Part shown: positions 39,501 to 47,851 of the stretch, one piece after another | Numbering within the stretch: the first letter of the stretch is position 1 | Layout of the letters: each line of letters starts with the position of its first letter | Assembly (NCBI GenBank): GCA_020851035.1 | Contig: JADZDM010000023.1 | Location: 62,001-126,000, forward strand | Source: Gemmatimonadaceae bacterium | GTDB taxonomy: Bacteria > Gemmatimonadota > Gemmatimonadetes > Gemmatimonadales > Gemmatimonadaceae | DNA length: 64,000 bases | Direction: 5' to 3' | Position numbers and translations under genes: made by a program | Notes under the pieces: generated by a model | Seen by the model: the letters and a program-made list of their open reading frames with translations, nothing else | The model's database searches: none | What the model was told of the DNA's origin: nothing

Positions 39501-39824
39501 CGACCGCGCCCAGTAGAGGTCCGTTCCGTCCTCGAAAATCACGTAGACGAAGGAGACACCGAAGAATGAATACCCTCGTACCGTGCTTGCACCGGGGACC
39601 TTGAGCATCTCGGCAGCGAGGGGATAGGTCACCTGGTCTTCGACGATCTTCGGCGCCTGCTCGCCGTATTCCGTCTGCACGATCACCTGCACATCGCTGA
39701 GGTCGGGCAACGCCTCCAGTGGTGTGTTCCTGATGGCCCAGATGCCGCCGAGCGACAGCGCCAGCGCCATGATGCCGACGATCAGGCGATTCTGCGCCGA
39801 CCACTCGATGAGTCGATTCAGCAT
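36537..39824 (-). CDS. cusA: CusA-type RND Cu(I)/Ag(I) efflux pump
   Basis: 1095 residues. Helix-4 motif AIAIGEMIDAAIVMVEN is the HME4 signature for monovalent Cu/Ag. The three methionines of the E. coli CusA export site are matched in LYMPSTLPGIS, LDMAETTIS and IDMLATGI. Other landmarks are EALPDLSDVQVIVQTEY, EDQVTYPLAAEMLKVPG and GSEFMPPLEEGT. Located five bases after cusB, third gene of cusCBA. It takes Cu(I)/Ag(I) from the periplasm or inner membrane and exports it through CusB/CusC. Confidence 0.95.
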   Translation of the reverse strand: MLNRLIEWSAQNRLIVGIMALALSLGGIWAIRNTPLEALPDLSDVQVIVQTEYGEQAPKIVEDQVTYPLAAEMLKVPGASTVRGYSFFGVSFVYVIFEDGTDLYWARSRVLEYLNGIKGRLPANVSPTLGPDATGLGWIYQYALEDTTGRLDLAQLRGVQDWYLRYALTAVPGVAEVASVGGFEKQYQVDIDPTRLQAYGVPLTRVMSAIQAANSDVGAMVMELSEREYMVRGLGYLRGIGDIENVVVGATKAGTPIRVRELGRVSVGPAVRRGITDLDGRGDAVGGIVVMRFGENALATIERVKAKLGDAQSGLPPGVVVRPVYDRSALIEESIGTVRETLLEEAIIVAVICVVFLLHVRSALVAVITLPISVLIAFIGLRAFDIGADIMSLGGIAIAIGEMIDAAIVMVENMHKHLERRAPAGATHIDTATLTTRERMDIVLTSAKEVGPSLFYSLLIITVSFIPVFTLEGQEGRLFKPLALTKTFAMAAASLLSITLVPVLMGLFIRGKIYREAKNPLSRAMIRGYRPVLAWVMAHRWGMISLSAAALIVTYIPFQRIGSEFMPPLEEGTILYMPSTLPGISVARARELLRQQDAILKSFPEVASVWGKAGRANTATDPAGLDMAETTISLKPKSEWRDGMTYDRLVAAMDSAVRMPGVTNAWTMPIKGRIDMLATGIRTPVGVKLFGPDLATLERLGKELESLLKTVPGTRSGFAERAVSGYYLDIDIDRVAAARHGLNVGDIQTVIAAAIGGMTITQTVEGRERYGVRVRYPQELRDTPERLASVLVPVSHDAGTAPASMGDGMATANSRAPSRGAAQIPLGQVATIRQVSGPMVVRTEDAQPTAWVYVDVEGTDIGGYVADAKQVVSRDLVLPAGYTMAWSGQFEYMERATAKMQLVVPATLAIVFLLLYFNFGSISETLIVMLSIPFTLIGGIWFLWALDYEWSVAVTVGFLALAGVAAETAVIMLVYLNSAWAERSADGKVPTVKDLYEAVIEGAVERVRPKMMTVASTMIGLLPILWGTGTGASVMKRIAAPMIGGMVSSTILTLLVVPAIYSLVKERQLVAAARANRTDGPGRMAPSDPTVPSLA

Positions 39825-39828
39825 CGCA

Positions 39829-41166
39829 TCACCTCGGCCGGTGTCCTGAGTGCGCTTCGGAGGTGTCCGACGGGTTCGCGCGCGCTGGCGAACGTGTCGG
39901 CCGTGCCGGCGGCTTTGGTGACGTCCTCGGCGCCGCCGTCGGCGGTATCGTCATCTCCATCCCCGGCATGTCACCCATACCACCGAGCGCCGTACCCAGG
40001 TTGGACTCCGCATCCACCAGAAAGGTCGCCGAGGCCACCACGGTATCGCCGAGCTGTAGCCCGCGCATCACCTGGATACGTTCAGCTGTAGCCACCCCGA
40101 GCGTGACGCTGCGGGGCTCGAGCTGACCGTCAGCGCGGCGTACAAACACCAGCTGACGCTCGCCTGTAGCCAGCACTGCGCCGCGCGGCACCGTCAGCAC
40201 GGCCGCACGCGCCGTCCCTGTGATGTTGACGGTGGCGTACATGCCGGGCTTCAGTCGCATTCCCCTATTGGTCACCTGCGCGCGCACCCGCGCCGTCCGT
40301 GTCTCCGGGGTCAGGGTGGGATAGATGTATGCGATGCGTCCAGTCCATCGCTCTCCAGGGTACGCATCCAACTCCGCATCGACGACCTGACCGACACGGA
40401 GACTGCGGAGGTCCTGCTCGTACACTTCGGCTTCGATCCAGACCGTGCTCAGATCGGCGACGCGAAAGAGTGCATCGCCGGCCATGATCCGCTGTCCCTC
40501 AGTCACCGCCTTTTCCGTGACGACTCCCTCCGCGCCCGCTCGGAGCGTGAGCGTCCGCTGCACCCGCCCTGTGCTTTCGATGCGCGCAATCTCGTCAGCG
40601 GAGATGTCCCAATAGGCGAGTCGCCGACGCGCCGACACGAGCAGATCATCGGCTCCAGATCGGGTCTCCGTCGTTGCCTCGGCGACCTCACCGGAGAGTC
40701 GCTTCGCAAGCAGCAATTCCTCTTGCGCGCTCACCAGCATCGGCGAGAAGATCGCGAGCAACGGATCGCCACGTCGCACCTGGAGACCGGTGAAGTTCAC
40801 GTACAGCCGTTCCACCCACCCATCGACCTTCGGTGAGATGGTGCGCACACGCGTCTCATCGACCACGACCTGGCCGGCCGCACGGATCTGTCCGGAGAGC
40901 TCCTCGAGCGTCACCGCTGCGAACGTGACGCCGATACGGCGCGCCTGATCTGAACTCAACATCACTGGGGCCGCGCTGTCGGCGCCTCGCGCCATCGCCG
41001 TGTGGTCCTCGCCTGCGGCGTCGGGCGTCGATGGCGTTCGCGTCACCCACCACGTCACGCCAAGCGCCGCAATGGGCAGCAAGACGACGGCCACGATACG
41101 TAGCACGCGCCAGCGTGGCTTGTCTTTAACGGGGGTGACGGGCGCTTCCTTGCCGATCTCTGGCAT
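39829..41166 (-). CDS. cusB: CusB-type periplasmic adaptor
   Basis: 445 residues. One N-terminal transmembrane/signal segment (LRIVAVVLLPIAALGVTWWV), then VRTISPKVDGWVERLYVNFTGLQVRRGDPL (barrel-sandwich), IFSPMLVSAQEELLLAKR (helical hairpin), VADLSTVWIEAEVYEQDL and PETRTARVRAQVTN (beta-barrel). The C-terminal ~45 residues are Met/Pro/Arg-rich. Its ATG shares a base with the cusC stop (TGATG). It belongs to the periplasmic metal-transfer part of the Cus exporter. Confidence 0.93.
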   Translation of the reverse strand: MPEIGKEAPVTPVKDKPRWRVLRIVAVVLLPIAALGVTWWVTRTPSTPDAAGEDHTAMARGADSAAPVMLSSDQARRIGVTFAAVTLEELSGQIRAAGQVVVDETRVRTISPKVDGWVERLYVNFTGLQVRRGDPLLAIFSPMLVSAQEELLLAKRLSGEVAEATTETRSGADDLLVSARRRLAYWDISADEIARIESTGRVQRTLTLRAGAEGVVTEKAVTEGQRIMAGDALFRVADLSTVWIEAEVYEQDLRSLRVGQVVDAELDAYPGERWTGRIAYIYPTLTPETRTARVRAQVTNRGMRLKPGMYATVNITGTARAAVLTVPRGAVLATGERQLVFVRRADGQLEPRSVTLGVATAERIQVMRGLQLGDTVVASATFLVDAESNLGTALGGMGDMPGMEMTIPPTAAPRTSPKPPARPTRSPARANPSDTSEAHSGHRPR

Positions 41167-42497
41167 CAGCGGGACCCTCCATCACGAGCTGGCGGGGATC
41201 GGCGCGGAGACACCGGAGGCGCTCCGACGAGCGGCTGCCCCACGATCATCTCCAGATCGCCCCAGGCACGTCCTTCTGCTGCGTCGAGGGCCAGCAGTTC
41301 CTGACGGTATCGGTTCACGGCCATGCGATTGTCGATGACGGTCATGAAATCCACGCCACCGGTGCGATACGACGAGAGCGATGATGTCGTAGCCGCTTCC
41401 GCCTGTGGCAGGATGCTGGAGCGGTAGAGCACACGCAGTCGACGCGCGCTGGTGAGCGCCGCGCGCACCTCCGTCAGGCGGCTGCGCGTATCTGCACGCA
41501 TGGCGATCAGTTCTGCTTCGGCCATCGCGCGCATCGCCACGCTTTCCTCACGCATCCGGAGCTGTCGTGATCCGGCAAAGATGGGCAGCGATGCCCCGGC
41601 CATCAGGCTGCCCATGCGGTCGATGCCCATGGGCATTCGGCGCTGGCCGTATTGGACGCCGAGCTGCAGGTCGGGCCAGAGTTCGCGGCGCGCCAGGGTC
41701 GCATCTGCGGCTGCGGCTCGTACGTCGGCTGCTCCAGCCGCAAGCATGGGCTGCGTTTCGGATGCCGCCTGCACGAATGTCTCCACGCTCGGCACCTCGT
41801 CTGGAAAGGCTGGAAGTACCGAACGCCCGGCGACGGCGTCGGGGGAGGTGTCTGCGGCCGCCGCCAGCCGAGCACTCGCGCCCTCGAGCATGGCCTCCAT
41901 CCGGACGATCTCCTCATCCATCCGGGCGATTTCCACGCGGGCGCGGAGCACGTCGGCCTGCCGTCCATCTCCGACGCGATACATCGCGGTGGCGACGGCC
42001 GCCACATCCTCCAGCAGCCGCCGCGTCTGCCGTGCAATGGTGAGCGCGCCCTCGAACTGGTAGCGCTCGTAGAACGCCATTGCGGCCGCGGACCGCGCCG
42101 TCCACAGCGCATCCGCAGCACGTGCGTGCACGGCATCAGCGCGGGCGCGGGCTGCGCGGCCAGCAGCGGACAGTTTCCCGGGAAACGGGACCATCTGCAT
42201 GAGCTGCAGCTGCACCATGCCGAGCGCCTCATCGGGCCGGAGCGAGGGCAGCGAGTAGTTCATGAAGCCCACCTGCAGTTCGGGATCCGGCGGACGCCGC
42301 ACGCCCGGGATCCGTGCATCAGCGGCGCGCGCGAGGGCTCTTGCGGCTTGCACGCGAGGACTCCGACTCGCGACCAGCGCATACACCGAGTCGAGCGTCA
42401 GCGCCGACGGAGCACTCTCGAGCGGGGGCACGACTTGGGCGACTACCGGCGTGCCCATCACCGTCCCGATGAGGAGCACGCCGCAGGCTCGTGGCAC
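41166..42497 (-). CDS. cusC: CusC/TolC-type outer-membrane factor
   Basis: About 443 residues if GTG 42497 is the start, which leaves a short signal peptide (ACGVLLIGTVMGTPVVAQ). The mature protein is Ala-rich and helical with two efflux-protein repeats (SPRVQAARALARAADARI ... SSYRTGGVDFMTVIDNRMAVNRYRQELLALDAAEGRAWGDLE). Repeated Met in NYSLP...MVQLQLMQMVPFP is a feature of Cus-type channels. The start is uncertain: the open frame continues to 42878 but the extra region has no coding character. First gene of cusCBA. Confidence 0.85.
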   Translation of the reverse strand: MPRACGVLLIGTVMGTPVVAQVVPPLESAPSALTLDSVYALVASRSPRVQAARALARAADARIPGVRRPPDPELQVGFMNYSLPSLRPDEALGMVQLQLMQMVPFPGKLSAAGRAARARADAVHARAADALWTARSAAAMAFYERYQFEGALTIARQTRRLLEDVAAVATAMYRVGDGRQADVLRARVEIARMDEEIVRMEAMLEGASARLAAAADTSPDAVAGRSVLPAFPDEVPSVETFVQAASETQPMLAAGAADVRAAAADATLARRELWPDLQLGVQYGQRRMPMGIDRMGSLMAGASLPIFAGSRQLRMREESVAMRAMAEAELIAMRADTRSRLTEVRAALTSARRLRVLYRSSILPQAEAATTSSLSSYRTGGVDFMTVIDNRMAVNRYRQELLALDAAEGRAWGDLEMIVGQPLVGAPPVSPRRSPPARDGGSR

Positions 42498-42846
42498 AGA
42501 CCACCGGGACCAGACGCCTCGATCACCTCGATGCGCCCTTGCAGATGCTGCAGTGGTCTGACACCAGTGGTGGTGTCCGCCGTTCACATCCGACAATGGG
42601 ATCACCTCGAAGGGGGCAACGCTCCCGGCACGGCGCGGCACCGCGCGCGTTGACCGGTCCATCAACGCGTCACGTGGACTCCTCTGGTGCTCAGGTTCAC
42701 GATACCTCCACGCGGCGAGCCGCTGCGTCGGGGTTTTGACAGACCCGTGTCCGTGTTCGCCTGACACTTGACACTCGGCCTGAGGTACGTCGCATGGCGC
42801 GCCGCCGTCTCGACTCGGCGCTGATGTGAGTTCGAGGCGACCGCGC
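42498..42846. other. Gap upstream of cusC
   Basis: About 350 bases between the cusC start and the 3' end of the CopB ATPase gene. I see no gene, no strong hairpin and no clear dyad; a TTGACA at 42736 on the plus strand has no matching -10 and points away from cusC. Confidence 0.45.
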
Positions 42847-45099
42847 TCACAACGACGTGCGACGAAGGAGCTGCGCATTGATCGCCACGATGATCGTGCT
42901 CAGTGACATCAGCACCGCCGCGAGCGCTGGCGTGAGGAGAATCCCCCACGGCGCGAGCGCGCCGGCGGCCAGCGGAATCGCCACTACGTTGTAACCCGCC
43001 GCCCACCAGAGATTCTGGATCATTTTGCGATAGCTCGCGCGCGACAGGGCGATGATCCGCGGAATGTCGCGCGGGTCACTGCGCACGAGGACCACGTCGC
43101 CCGCTTCCACGGCGACGTCCGTGCCGGCCCCGATGGCAATGCCGACATCGGCGGTGACGAGCGCCGGCGCGTCGTTGACGCCATCGCCGATCATCGCAAC
43201 GCGCTTTCCCTCCTGCTGCAGTCGCTCGATGTGCGATGCCTTCTCGTCAGGGAGCACCTGCGCCAGTACCGTGTCGATTTTGAGTTCCTTGGCGACCGCA
43301 TCCGCGACGGCTTTTGCGTCGCCGGTCATCATGACCACCTCGATCCCCGCCTCGTGAAGTCGATTCACCGCCTCCACTGATTCTGGCCGGATCGCGTCTG
43401 CGACGGCAAAGGCGGCGAGCGTCCGCTCACCCTCGACGAGGTAGATCACTGCCTGTCCCCGTGTTGCCGCTGCCTGCGCAAACTTCACGAGCGATGCGGC
43501 GGGCGTCACCTTCAGCTGGGCCAGCAGGTTGGGGCCACCCGCCGCCAGCGCCCGTCCCGCCACGGTCGCGCGCACGCCGCGCCCGGGAATCGCTTCAAAC
43601 GAGGTCGCGGCACCAGGCGTGATGCCTCGGTCGGTGGCGCTCAGCACAATCGCACGCGCCACTGGATGCTCGGCGTCGTGTTCGAGCGCCGCGGCCAGTG
43701 ACAGCGCGTCCTCCTCGGAGAGCCCCCCGTCCGTCGCCATCGCGACCACGCGGTGTTCACCAAGCGTGAGCGTCCCGGTCTTGTCGAAGACGACCGTCGT
43801 CACGCGTCGCGCTTCCTCGAGACCGCGTCGATCACGGACCAGCAGGCCATTTCGGGCACCGAGTGTCGTGGAGATCGCCAGCACGAGCGGCACGGCCAGC
43901 CCGAGCGCGTGAGGACACGCGATCACGAGTACCGTGACGAAACGTTCGATGGCCACCGCGACAGTCGCCCCGCTCAGCAGCCACGCGACGAGGGTGATCA
44001 CGCCAGAGCCGAGCGCCACCCACGTCAGCCAGAACGCAGCTCGATCCGCGAGCGCCTGGGCGCGTGATCGCGAGGTCTGCGCCTGCGCGACCAATCGCAT
44101 GATTCCGGCGAGCGCGGTGCGATCACCTGTGCCCGTCACCTCAATCCGGAGCGCACCGGTGCCATTGATCGCGCCTGCGATCACCGTGGCACCGATGTCC
44201 TTCGGCACCGGCGCTGACTCTCCTGTCAGGAGCGCCTCGTCGACGCTGCTGCGACCATCACGGACCACGCCGTCCGCTGGAACGCTCGCTCCCGGTCGCA
44301 CCAACATGATGTTGCCGATGACGAGGTCGTTGACCGAGACCTCCTCGAGCGCTTCGCGACCGTCGGCGGCCACGGTCACGCGCGTCGCCATGTCGGGCAG
44401 CAACTTCGCGAGCTCACCCAACGCGCCCTGTGCCTGCGAGATGGACCGCATCTCGAGCCAGTGGCCCAGCAGCATCACGGTGATCAGCGTGGCCAGTTCT
44501 TCCCACAGCGGCATGCCGGGAAAGCCGAGCGTTACCGCCAGGCTGAAGACGAACGCGACACTGATCGCGAGGGCGATGAGCGTCATCATGCCGGGCAGCC
44601 GATCCGCGATCTCGCGCGCGGCGCCTTTCAGGAACGGTGTCCCGCCGTAGATGAAGAGCACCGTGCCGAACAGCGCCGGTACCAAAGTGCTGCCCGGGAA
44701 ACCGGGTGGTGCGTATCCGAACGCGCTGGGCAGCATGTGGCCCCAGACGAGCGTCGGCAGCATCAGCGCCAGTGACCACCAGAACTTGTCCCGGAACAGG
44801 GCGACCGAGTGACCGGCGTGCTTGTCGTGGCCTTCATGACCCGCGGCGGGGCCGCCATGATCGTCGTGTCCGCCGCCGCGCTTCGGGTCGTCAGCTCGGG
44901 TCACATTCGACGGCTTCGACGTGGCGTTCGCGTGTGTCGCGAGGTTGGAGCCCTGCGCCGCACCCTGCTCCCCGTGCGCGGGATGATCACGAGCGACGTG
45001 TGGTGCCACGACGTCTGCGTCTGGGCCATCACCGCTCGTGACGCTCGGGTGGCCCGCGCCATGATCGGCGTGCTCTCTGGTTGACGATGGATCGGTCAT
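42847..45099 (-). CDS. copB: CopB-type (P1B-3) copper P-type ATPase
   Basis: 750 residues. No HMA domain; instead a ~100-residue N-terminal His/Asp/Gly-rich tail (for example GGGHDDHGG, GHEGHDKHAGHS). Helix-4 motif IACPHALGLAVPL (CPH) assigns it to P1B-3, reported to export Cu(II)/Cu(I) or Ag(I). TGESAPVPK, DKTGTLTLGEH, EHPVARAI and GDGVNDAPALV complete the P-type core, with NYNVVAIPLAAG in the final helices. It is divergent from the blaI/M56 pair, with two copies of the shared operator between them. Confidence 0.94.
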   Translation of the reverse strand: MTDPSSTREHADHGAGHPSVTSGDGPDADVVAPHVARDHPAHGEQGAAQGSNLATHANATSKPSNVTRADDPKRGGGHDDHGGPAAGHEGHDKHAGHSVALFRDKFWWSLALMLPTLVWGHMLPSAFGYAPPGFPGSTLVPALFGTVLFIYGGTPFLKGAAREIADRLPGMMTLIALAISVAFVFSLAVTLGFPGMPLWEELATLITVMLLGHWLEMRSISQAQGALGELAKLLPDMATRVTVAADGREALEEVSVNDLVIGNIMLVRPGASVPADGVVRDGRSSVDEALLTGESAPVPKDIGATVIAGAINGTGALRIEVTGTGDRTALAGIMRLVAQAQTSRSRAQALADRAAFWLTWVALGSGVITLVAWLLSGATVAVAIERFVTVLVIACPHALGLAVPLVLAISTTLGARNGLLVRDRRGLEEARRVTTVVFDKTGTLTLGEHRVVAMATDGGLSEEDALSLAAALEHDAEHPVARAIVLSATDRGITPGAATSFEAIPGRGVRATVAGRALAAGGPNLLAQLKVTPAASLVKFAQAAATRGQAVIYLVEGERTLAAFAVADAIRPESVEAVNRLHEAGIEVVMMTGDAKAVADAVAKELKIDTVLAQVLPDEKASHIERLQQEGKRVAMIGDGVNDAPALVTADVGIAIGAGTDVAVEAGDVVLVRSDPRDIPRIIALSRASYRKMIQNLWWAAGYNVVAIPLAAGALAPWGILLTPALAAVLMSLSTIIVAINAQLLRRTSL

Positions 45100-45317
45100 C
45101 CGCCGCGTACTGGCTTCGACCAGCCACCGCCGCCAGAGTGGGATCTCCTCGACGTGTGCCTGAGACTACCCGGAAAATCACAACGCGTCATGTTCGTGCC
45201 CTCGAGGGAGCCTTCAACGTGCGACACGGACAGGACCAGTCATGGTCATCGACGCTGAACCCGCAGTGAATCGCCGCGGCATTTACCCGGTCGTCGACAG
45301 GATGCCGATGCAGTGCT

Positions 45318-45332
45318 TTTATGCATGATAAA
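45318..45332. promoter_or_regulatory. Operator copy 1 (TTTAT-N5-ATAAA)
   Basis: TTTATGCATGATAAA, one of four TTTAY-N5-RTAAA palindromes in the window, in the copB/blaI divergent region ~220 bases upstream of copB. Strikingly A/T-rich in a very GC-rich setting. Candidate binding site of the BlaI-family repressor. Confidence 0.72.
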
Positions 45333-45385
45333 GGATGAGTGCAACCCACGGCCCTCGTGCCTCACGGCCAGGGCGGGCAGAGTGC

Positions 45386-45419
45386 CCGGGCCGGGCCGGC
45401 CCGGCCCGGCCCGGCCCGG
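45386..45419. repeat. GGCCC-type repeat with a perfect 24-bp palindrome
   Basis: A run of CCGGGCC/GGCCC units; 45386-45409 is an exact 24-bp palindrome of only G and C, followed by more GGCCC units to 45419. It lies between the two operator copies and could extrude as a hairpin. Confidence 0.85.
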
Positions 45420-45453
45420 TTCCCGCCTTGTCCGACTTGCCCGGCTCGTGCAG

Positions 45454-45468
45454 TTTATGCATCATAAA
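45454..45468. promoter_or_regulatory. Operator copy 2 (TTTAT-N5-ATAAA)
   Basis: TTTATGCATCATAAA, one base different from copy 1 and 136 bp away. It ends 35 bases before the GTG start of the BlaI-family gene, suited to autorepression. Confidence 0.75.
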
Positions 45469-45503
45469 GCGAGCGTCCGAAGTCCCACCCACACCCGAGC
45501 CGC

Positions 45504-45989
45504 GTGCCCAGCAAGCGCAGCACTGGAACTGCACCGCGCGGCATTCGCGTCGCGCCGACGTCGCCGCTCCCGCCCCAGTTGCACGACACCATCCGTCTCT
45601 CAGCCGACGGCTTGGCGAAGGTGCTCGGCGATCTGGAAGCGCGCGTGATGGCGGCCATGTGGCGCCTCGGTGCGCCTGCCACCGGGCGCGCGGTTCACGC
45701 GCAGGTCGCAGCGACGCATCAGGTGGCGCTGCTCACGGTGATCACGGTCCTCAACAAGCTGGTGCGGAAGCATCTGCTCCGACGCGAGGAGCGCGACGGG
45801 CTGCTGCATTTCGAGGTCACGATGACCGAGGCGGCCTTCATGGCGCATGCGAGTCGCCGCGTCGTCGAGGGGATCCTGTCATTCAGTTCGGATGCCATGG
45901 CGGCATCGCTGGTCGACGTCCTCGCCGAGCGTGACCCGGATCAGCTGGCGGAACTGGCGCGCCTCATCGAGGAGCGACTGAAGTCGTGA
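45504..45989 (+). CDS. BlaI/MecI/CopY-family repressor without cysteines
   Basis: 161 residues, with a GTG start. The central ~80 residues form the BlaI winged helix (DLEARVMAAMWRLG..., then VALLTVITVLNKLVRKHLLRREERDG as recognition helix and wing), and the C-terminal helices serve dimerisation. There is no cysteine at all, so it cannot sense Cu(I) directly like CopY; relief of repression would require proteolysis by the M56 protein encoded 21 bases downstream, as in BlaI/BlaR1. The genomic context (copB, cus, mco) argues for a copper regulon instead of a beta-lactam one. Confidence 0.88.
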   Translation: MPSKRSTGTAPRGIRVAPTSPLPPQLHDTIRLSADGLAKVLGDLEARVMAAMWRLGAPATGRAVHAQVAATHQVALLTVITVLNKLVRKHLLRREERDGLLHFEVTMTEAAFMAHASRRVVEGILSFSSDAMAASLVDVLAERDPDQLAELARLIEERLKS

Positions 45990-46010
45990 TGACGTCGTGT
46001 GTGCGAGTCG

Positions 46011-47060
46011 ATGCCTGACGGCAGCGCCCACACGCTGACGCTACGTCGCGGCGTCGACGAGCGGGAGGCGCGACATCGGCGAAGGCTGTTGTTCGTCATT
46101 GGCATCCTGCTTCTCGCCGCGACGAGCCCCGTGATGGTGCACCACGCCACGGGTGAGATCGGGACACTGCTCGACGGTCGCGACCACCTCTGGAGCATCT
46201 GCCTGATCGCGCTGCATCAGCTGCTCGACCCAGTGCATTCCGTCTTTCACGTACTGCTCATCGGCGGCGTCGCGTACGCCGTGATTGACCGTGCCCGTGC
46301 CTGGTGGCGCCTCCGTACGACGCTCGGCCTGATCCTTGCGCGGCCCGTCGTCTCGACTGACGGAACATTCGTCGCGGCACGCGCAGCGGCGGTGCCAACG
46401 GACTCGATCCGGCTCGTCGATGGGCTGCCAATTCCCGCCTTCACCATCGGCTGGTTCCGTCCCGTCATCCACGTCAGCACGGAGCTGGAGGGTCAACTTT
46501 CGCAGGCGCAGCTCGCTGCGGTGCTGGCACACGAGTACGCCCATGTCCGCCGACGCGACCCGCTTCGCCTCACGGTGCTGCGTGCGCTGGGGTGTCTGCT
46601 GTTCTGGCTGCCCGCCATGCGACGGCTGGCTGCCGATGTGGCGGACGACGCGGAGATCATCGCAGACGACTTTGCGGTGCGCGGCGATCCTGTCGCGCTG
46701 GCCTCCGCGATCCTGGCGCTCGCGCAGTGGCGCGCGCCGGGTCGCACCGGCGGTGCGTCGTTGCAGCACGGCGGCGCCATCGTCGGTTTCCATCGTGACG
46801 CCATGCTCGACCGGCGGATCAACCGTCTCCTCGGCAACCAATCGAGCATCACCTCGCAGGTGACGAAGCCATCGCTGTTCGGCGCCGGCGTGGCCCTCCT
46901 GCTCGCGTGGGGTTCAGGCCTTGCCGTGGCCCACCCGATGACCAGCCACAGTGACCACTGCACGCACACGCGACTGGCGGCGTACGAACATGTCTTCTGT
47001 CTCGTTGGCCACACTGCCTCGACGGCCCGCGATTGTCCACATCATGGCGACGGCGGCTGA
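46011..47060 (+). CDS. M56-family membrane metalloprotease, BlaR1-like sensor
   Basis: 349 residues from ATG 46011 (GTG 45999 also possible). Membrane helices near residues 27-45, 62-92 and ~298-312 flank the gluzincin motif HEYAH (His174, Glu175, His178), with DDAEIIADDFAV downstream as the third-ligand region. BlaR1 and MecR1 carry a penicillin-binding sensor domain after the last helix. Here there is only a ~40-residue tail that is rich in possible metal ligands: about ten His and three Cys (including HPMTSHSDHCTHT, EHVFC, and DCPHHGD). I infer an extracytoplasmic copper sensor that, when loaded, triggers cleavage of the BlaI-type repressor. Confidence 0.85.
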   Translation: MPDGSAHTLTLRRGVDEREARHRRRLLFVIGILLLAATSPVMVHHATGEIGTLLDGRDHLWSICLIALHQLLDPVHSVFHVLLIGGVAYAVIDRARAWWRLRTTLGLILARPVVSTDGTFVAARAAAVPTDSIRLVDGLPIPAFTIGWFRPVIHVSTELEGQLSQAQLAAVLAHEYAHVRRRDPLRLTVLRALGCLLFWLPAMRRLAADVADDAEIIADDFAVRGDPVALASAILALAQWRAPGRTGGASLQHGGAIVGFHRDAMLDRRINRLLGNQSSITSQVTKPSLFGAGVALLLAWGSGLAVAHPMTSHSDHCTHTRLAAYEHVFCLVGHTASTARDCPHHGDGG

Positions 47061-47111
47061 CGCGCCGTCGTTCGCCACGCCAGCTCTGACTCTTCGTCTT
47101 CCGAGCCGCAT

Positions 47112-47627
47112 ATGCATCGCTCCGTGATCCACCTCATCGCCGTCGCCACTGCCATCACGATTGGCGCACCTGCGGCGCATGGCTCCGTGCGCGATGACGC
47201 ACACGCATCCGACTCGACGCGGGCGTCGACGATGCCGGCGACGGTGACGGATTCCGCCGACGTCGCCGGCGTCGTCAATGCATACCACCGCGCGCTGGCC
47301 GCCGGTGACAGCGCCGCCGCCATGACGCTGCTGGCGCCTGATGCCATCATCCAGGAGAGCGGCAGCGTGGAGACGCGAAGCGACTATGCGGGGCACCACC
47401 TCCCCGGCGACATGCGCTTCGCGCAGGCATTGCCCGGCGTGCGGAGTGCGCAGCGCGTCGTCGTCGTCGGCGACGTCGCGTGGAGCACCTCGACCAGTGT
47501 CACCAAGGGGAAGTACCGTGACCGTGACATCAATTCCGTGGGTGCGGAGTTGATGGTGCTCGGGCGCGTTGATGGTGTGTGGCGGATTCGCGCCATTCAC
47601 TGGTCGTCGCGGACACCACGTGCGTGA
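47112..47627 (+). CDS. Secreted NTF2-like (DUF4440/SnoaL-type) protein A
   Basis: 171 residues. Signal peptide (HLIAVATAITIGAPAAHG), a Thr/Ser/Asp-rich linker, then an alpha+beta cone fold from ~residue 50: VVNAYHRALAAGDSAAAMTLLAPDAIIQESG, then strands ending GVWRIRAIHWSSRTPRA. Proteins of this group bind small ligands or have no assigned role. It follows the M56 gene by 51 bases and probably shares its transcript. A decayed partial copy lies at 48745-48966 and a relative at 49092-49643. Confidence 0.8.
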   Translation: MHRSVIHLIAVATAITIGAPAAHGSVRDDAHASDSTRASTMPATVTDSADVAGVVNAYHRALAAGDSAAAMTLLAPDAIIQESGSVETRSDYAGHHLPGDMRFAQALPGVRSAQRVVVVGDVAWSTSTSVTKGKYRDRDINSVGAELMVLGRVDGVWRIRAIHWSSRTPRA

Positions 47628-47851
47628 TCCAAGGCTGAACGTGCGGGCTCACCTTTTGAGAGTCTTGGGCTCTTGCAGACGAAACGCTCAGCAGACGCTC
47701 ACACAACTTGTTCATTCAAGTCCGCCCCTCTCCCAGCGCGTGAATCGCACGCTTGATCCACATATTGCACAGCGTTCAACATGCTCGTCGCGCCCGAGGC
47801 CGTTGTACAATCGATGATCCGTGTCCGCACCAACTCACCAGAGGTTTGCAT

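Noticed and set aside
42736-42790. Promoter for cusC at TTGACA
   Set aside because: It faces the wrong way for cusC and has no -10 element at usable distance.
45386-45419. CRISPR-like or iteron array
   Set aside because: Units are five bases with no spacers, so this is a simple repeat/palindrome. No CRISPR array was seen anywhere in the window.
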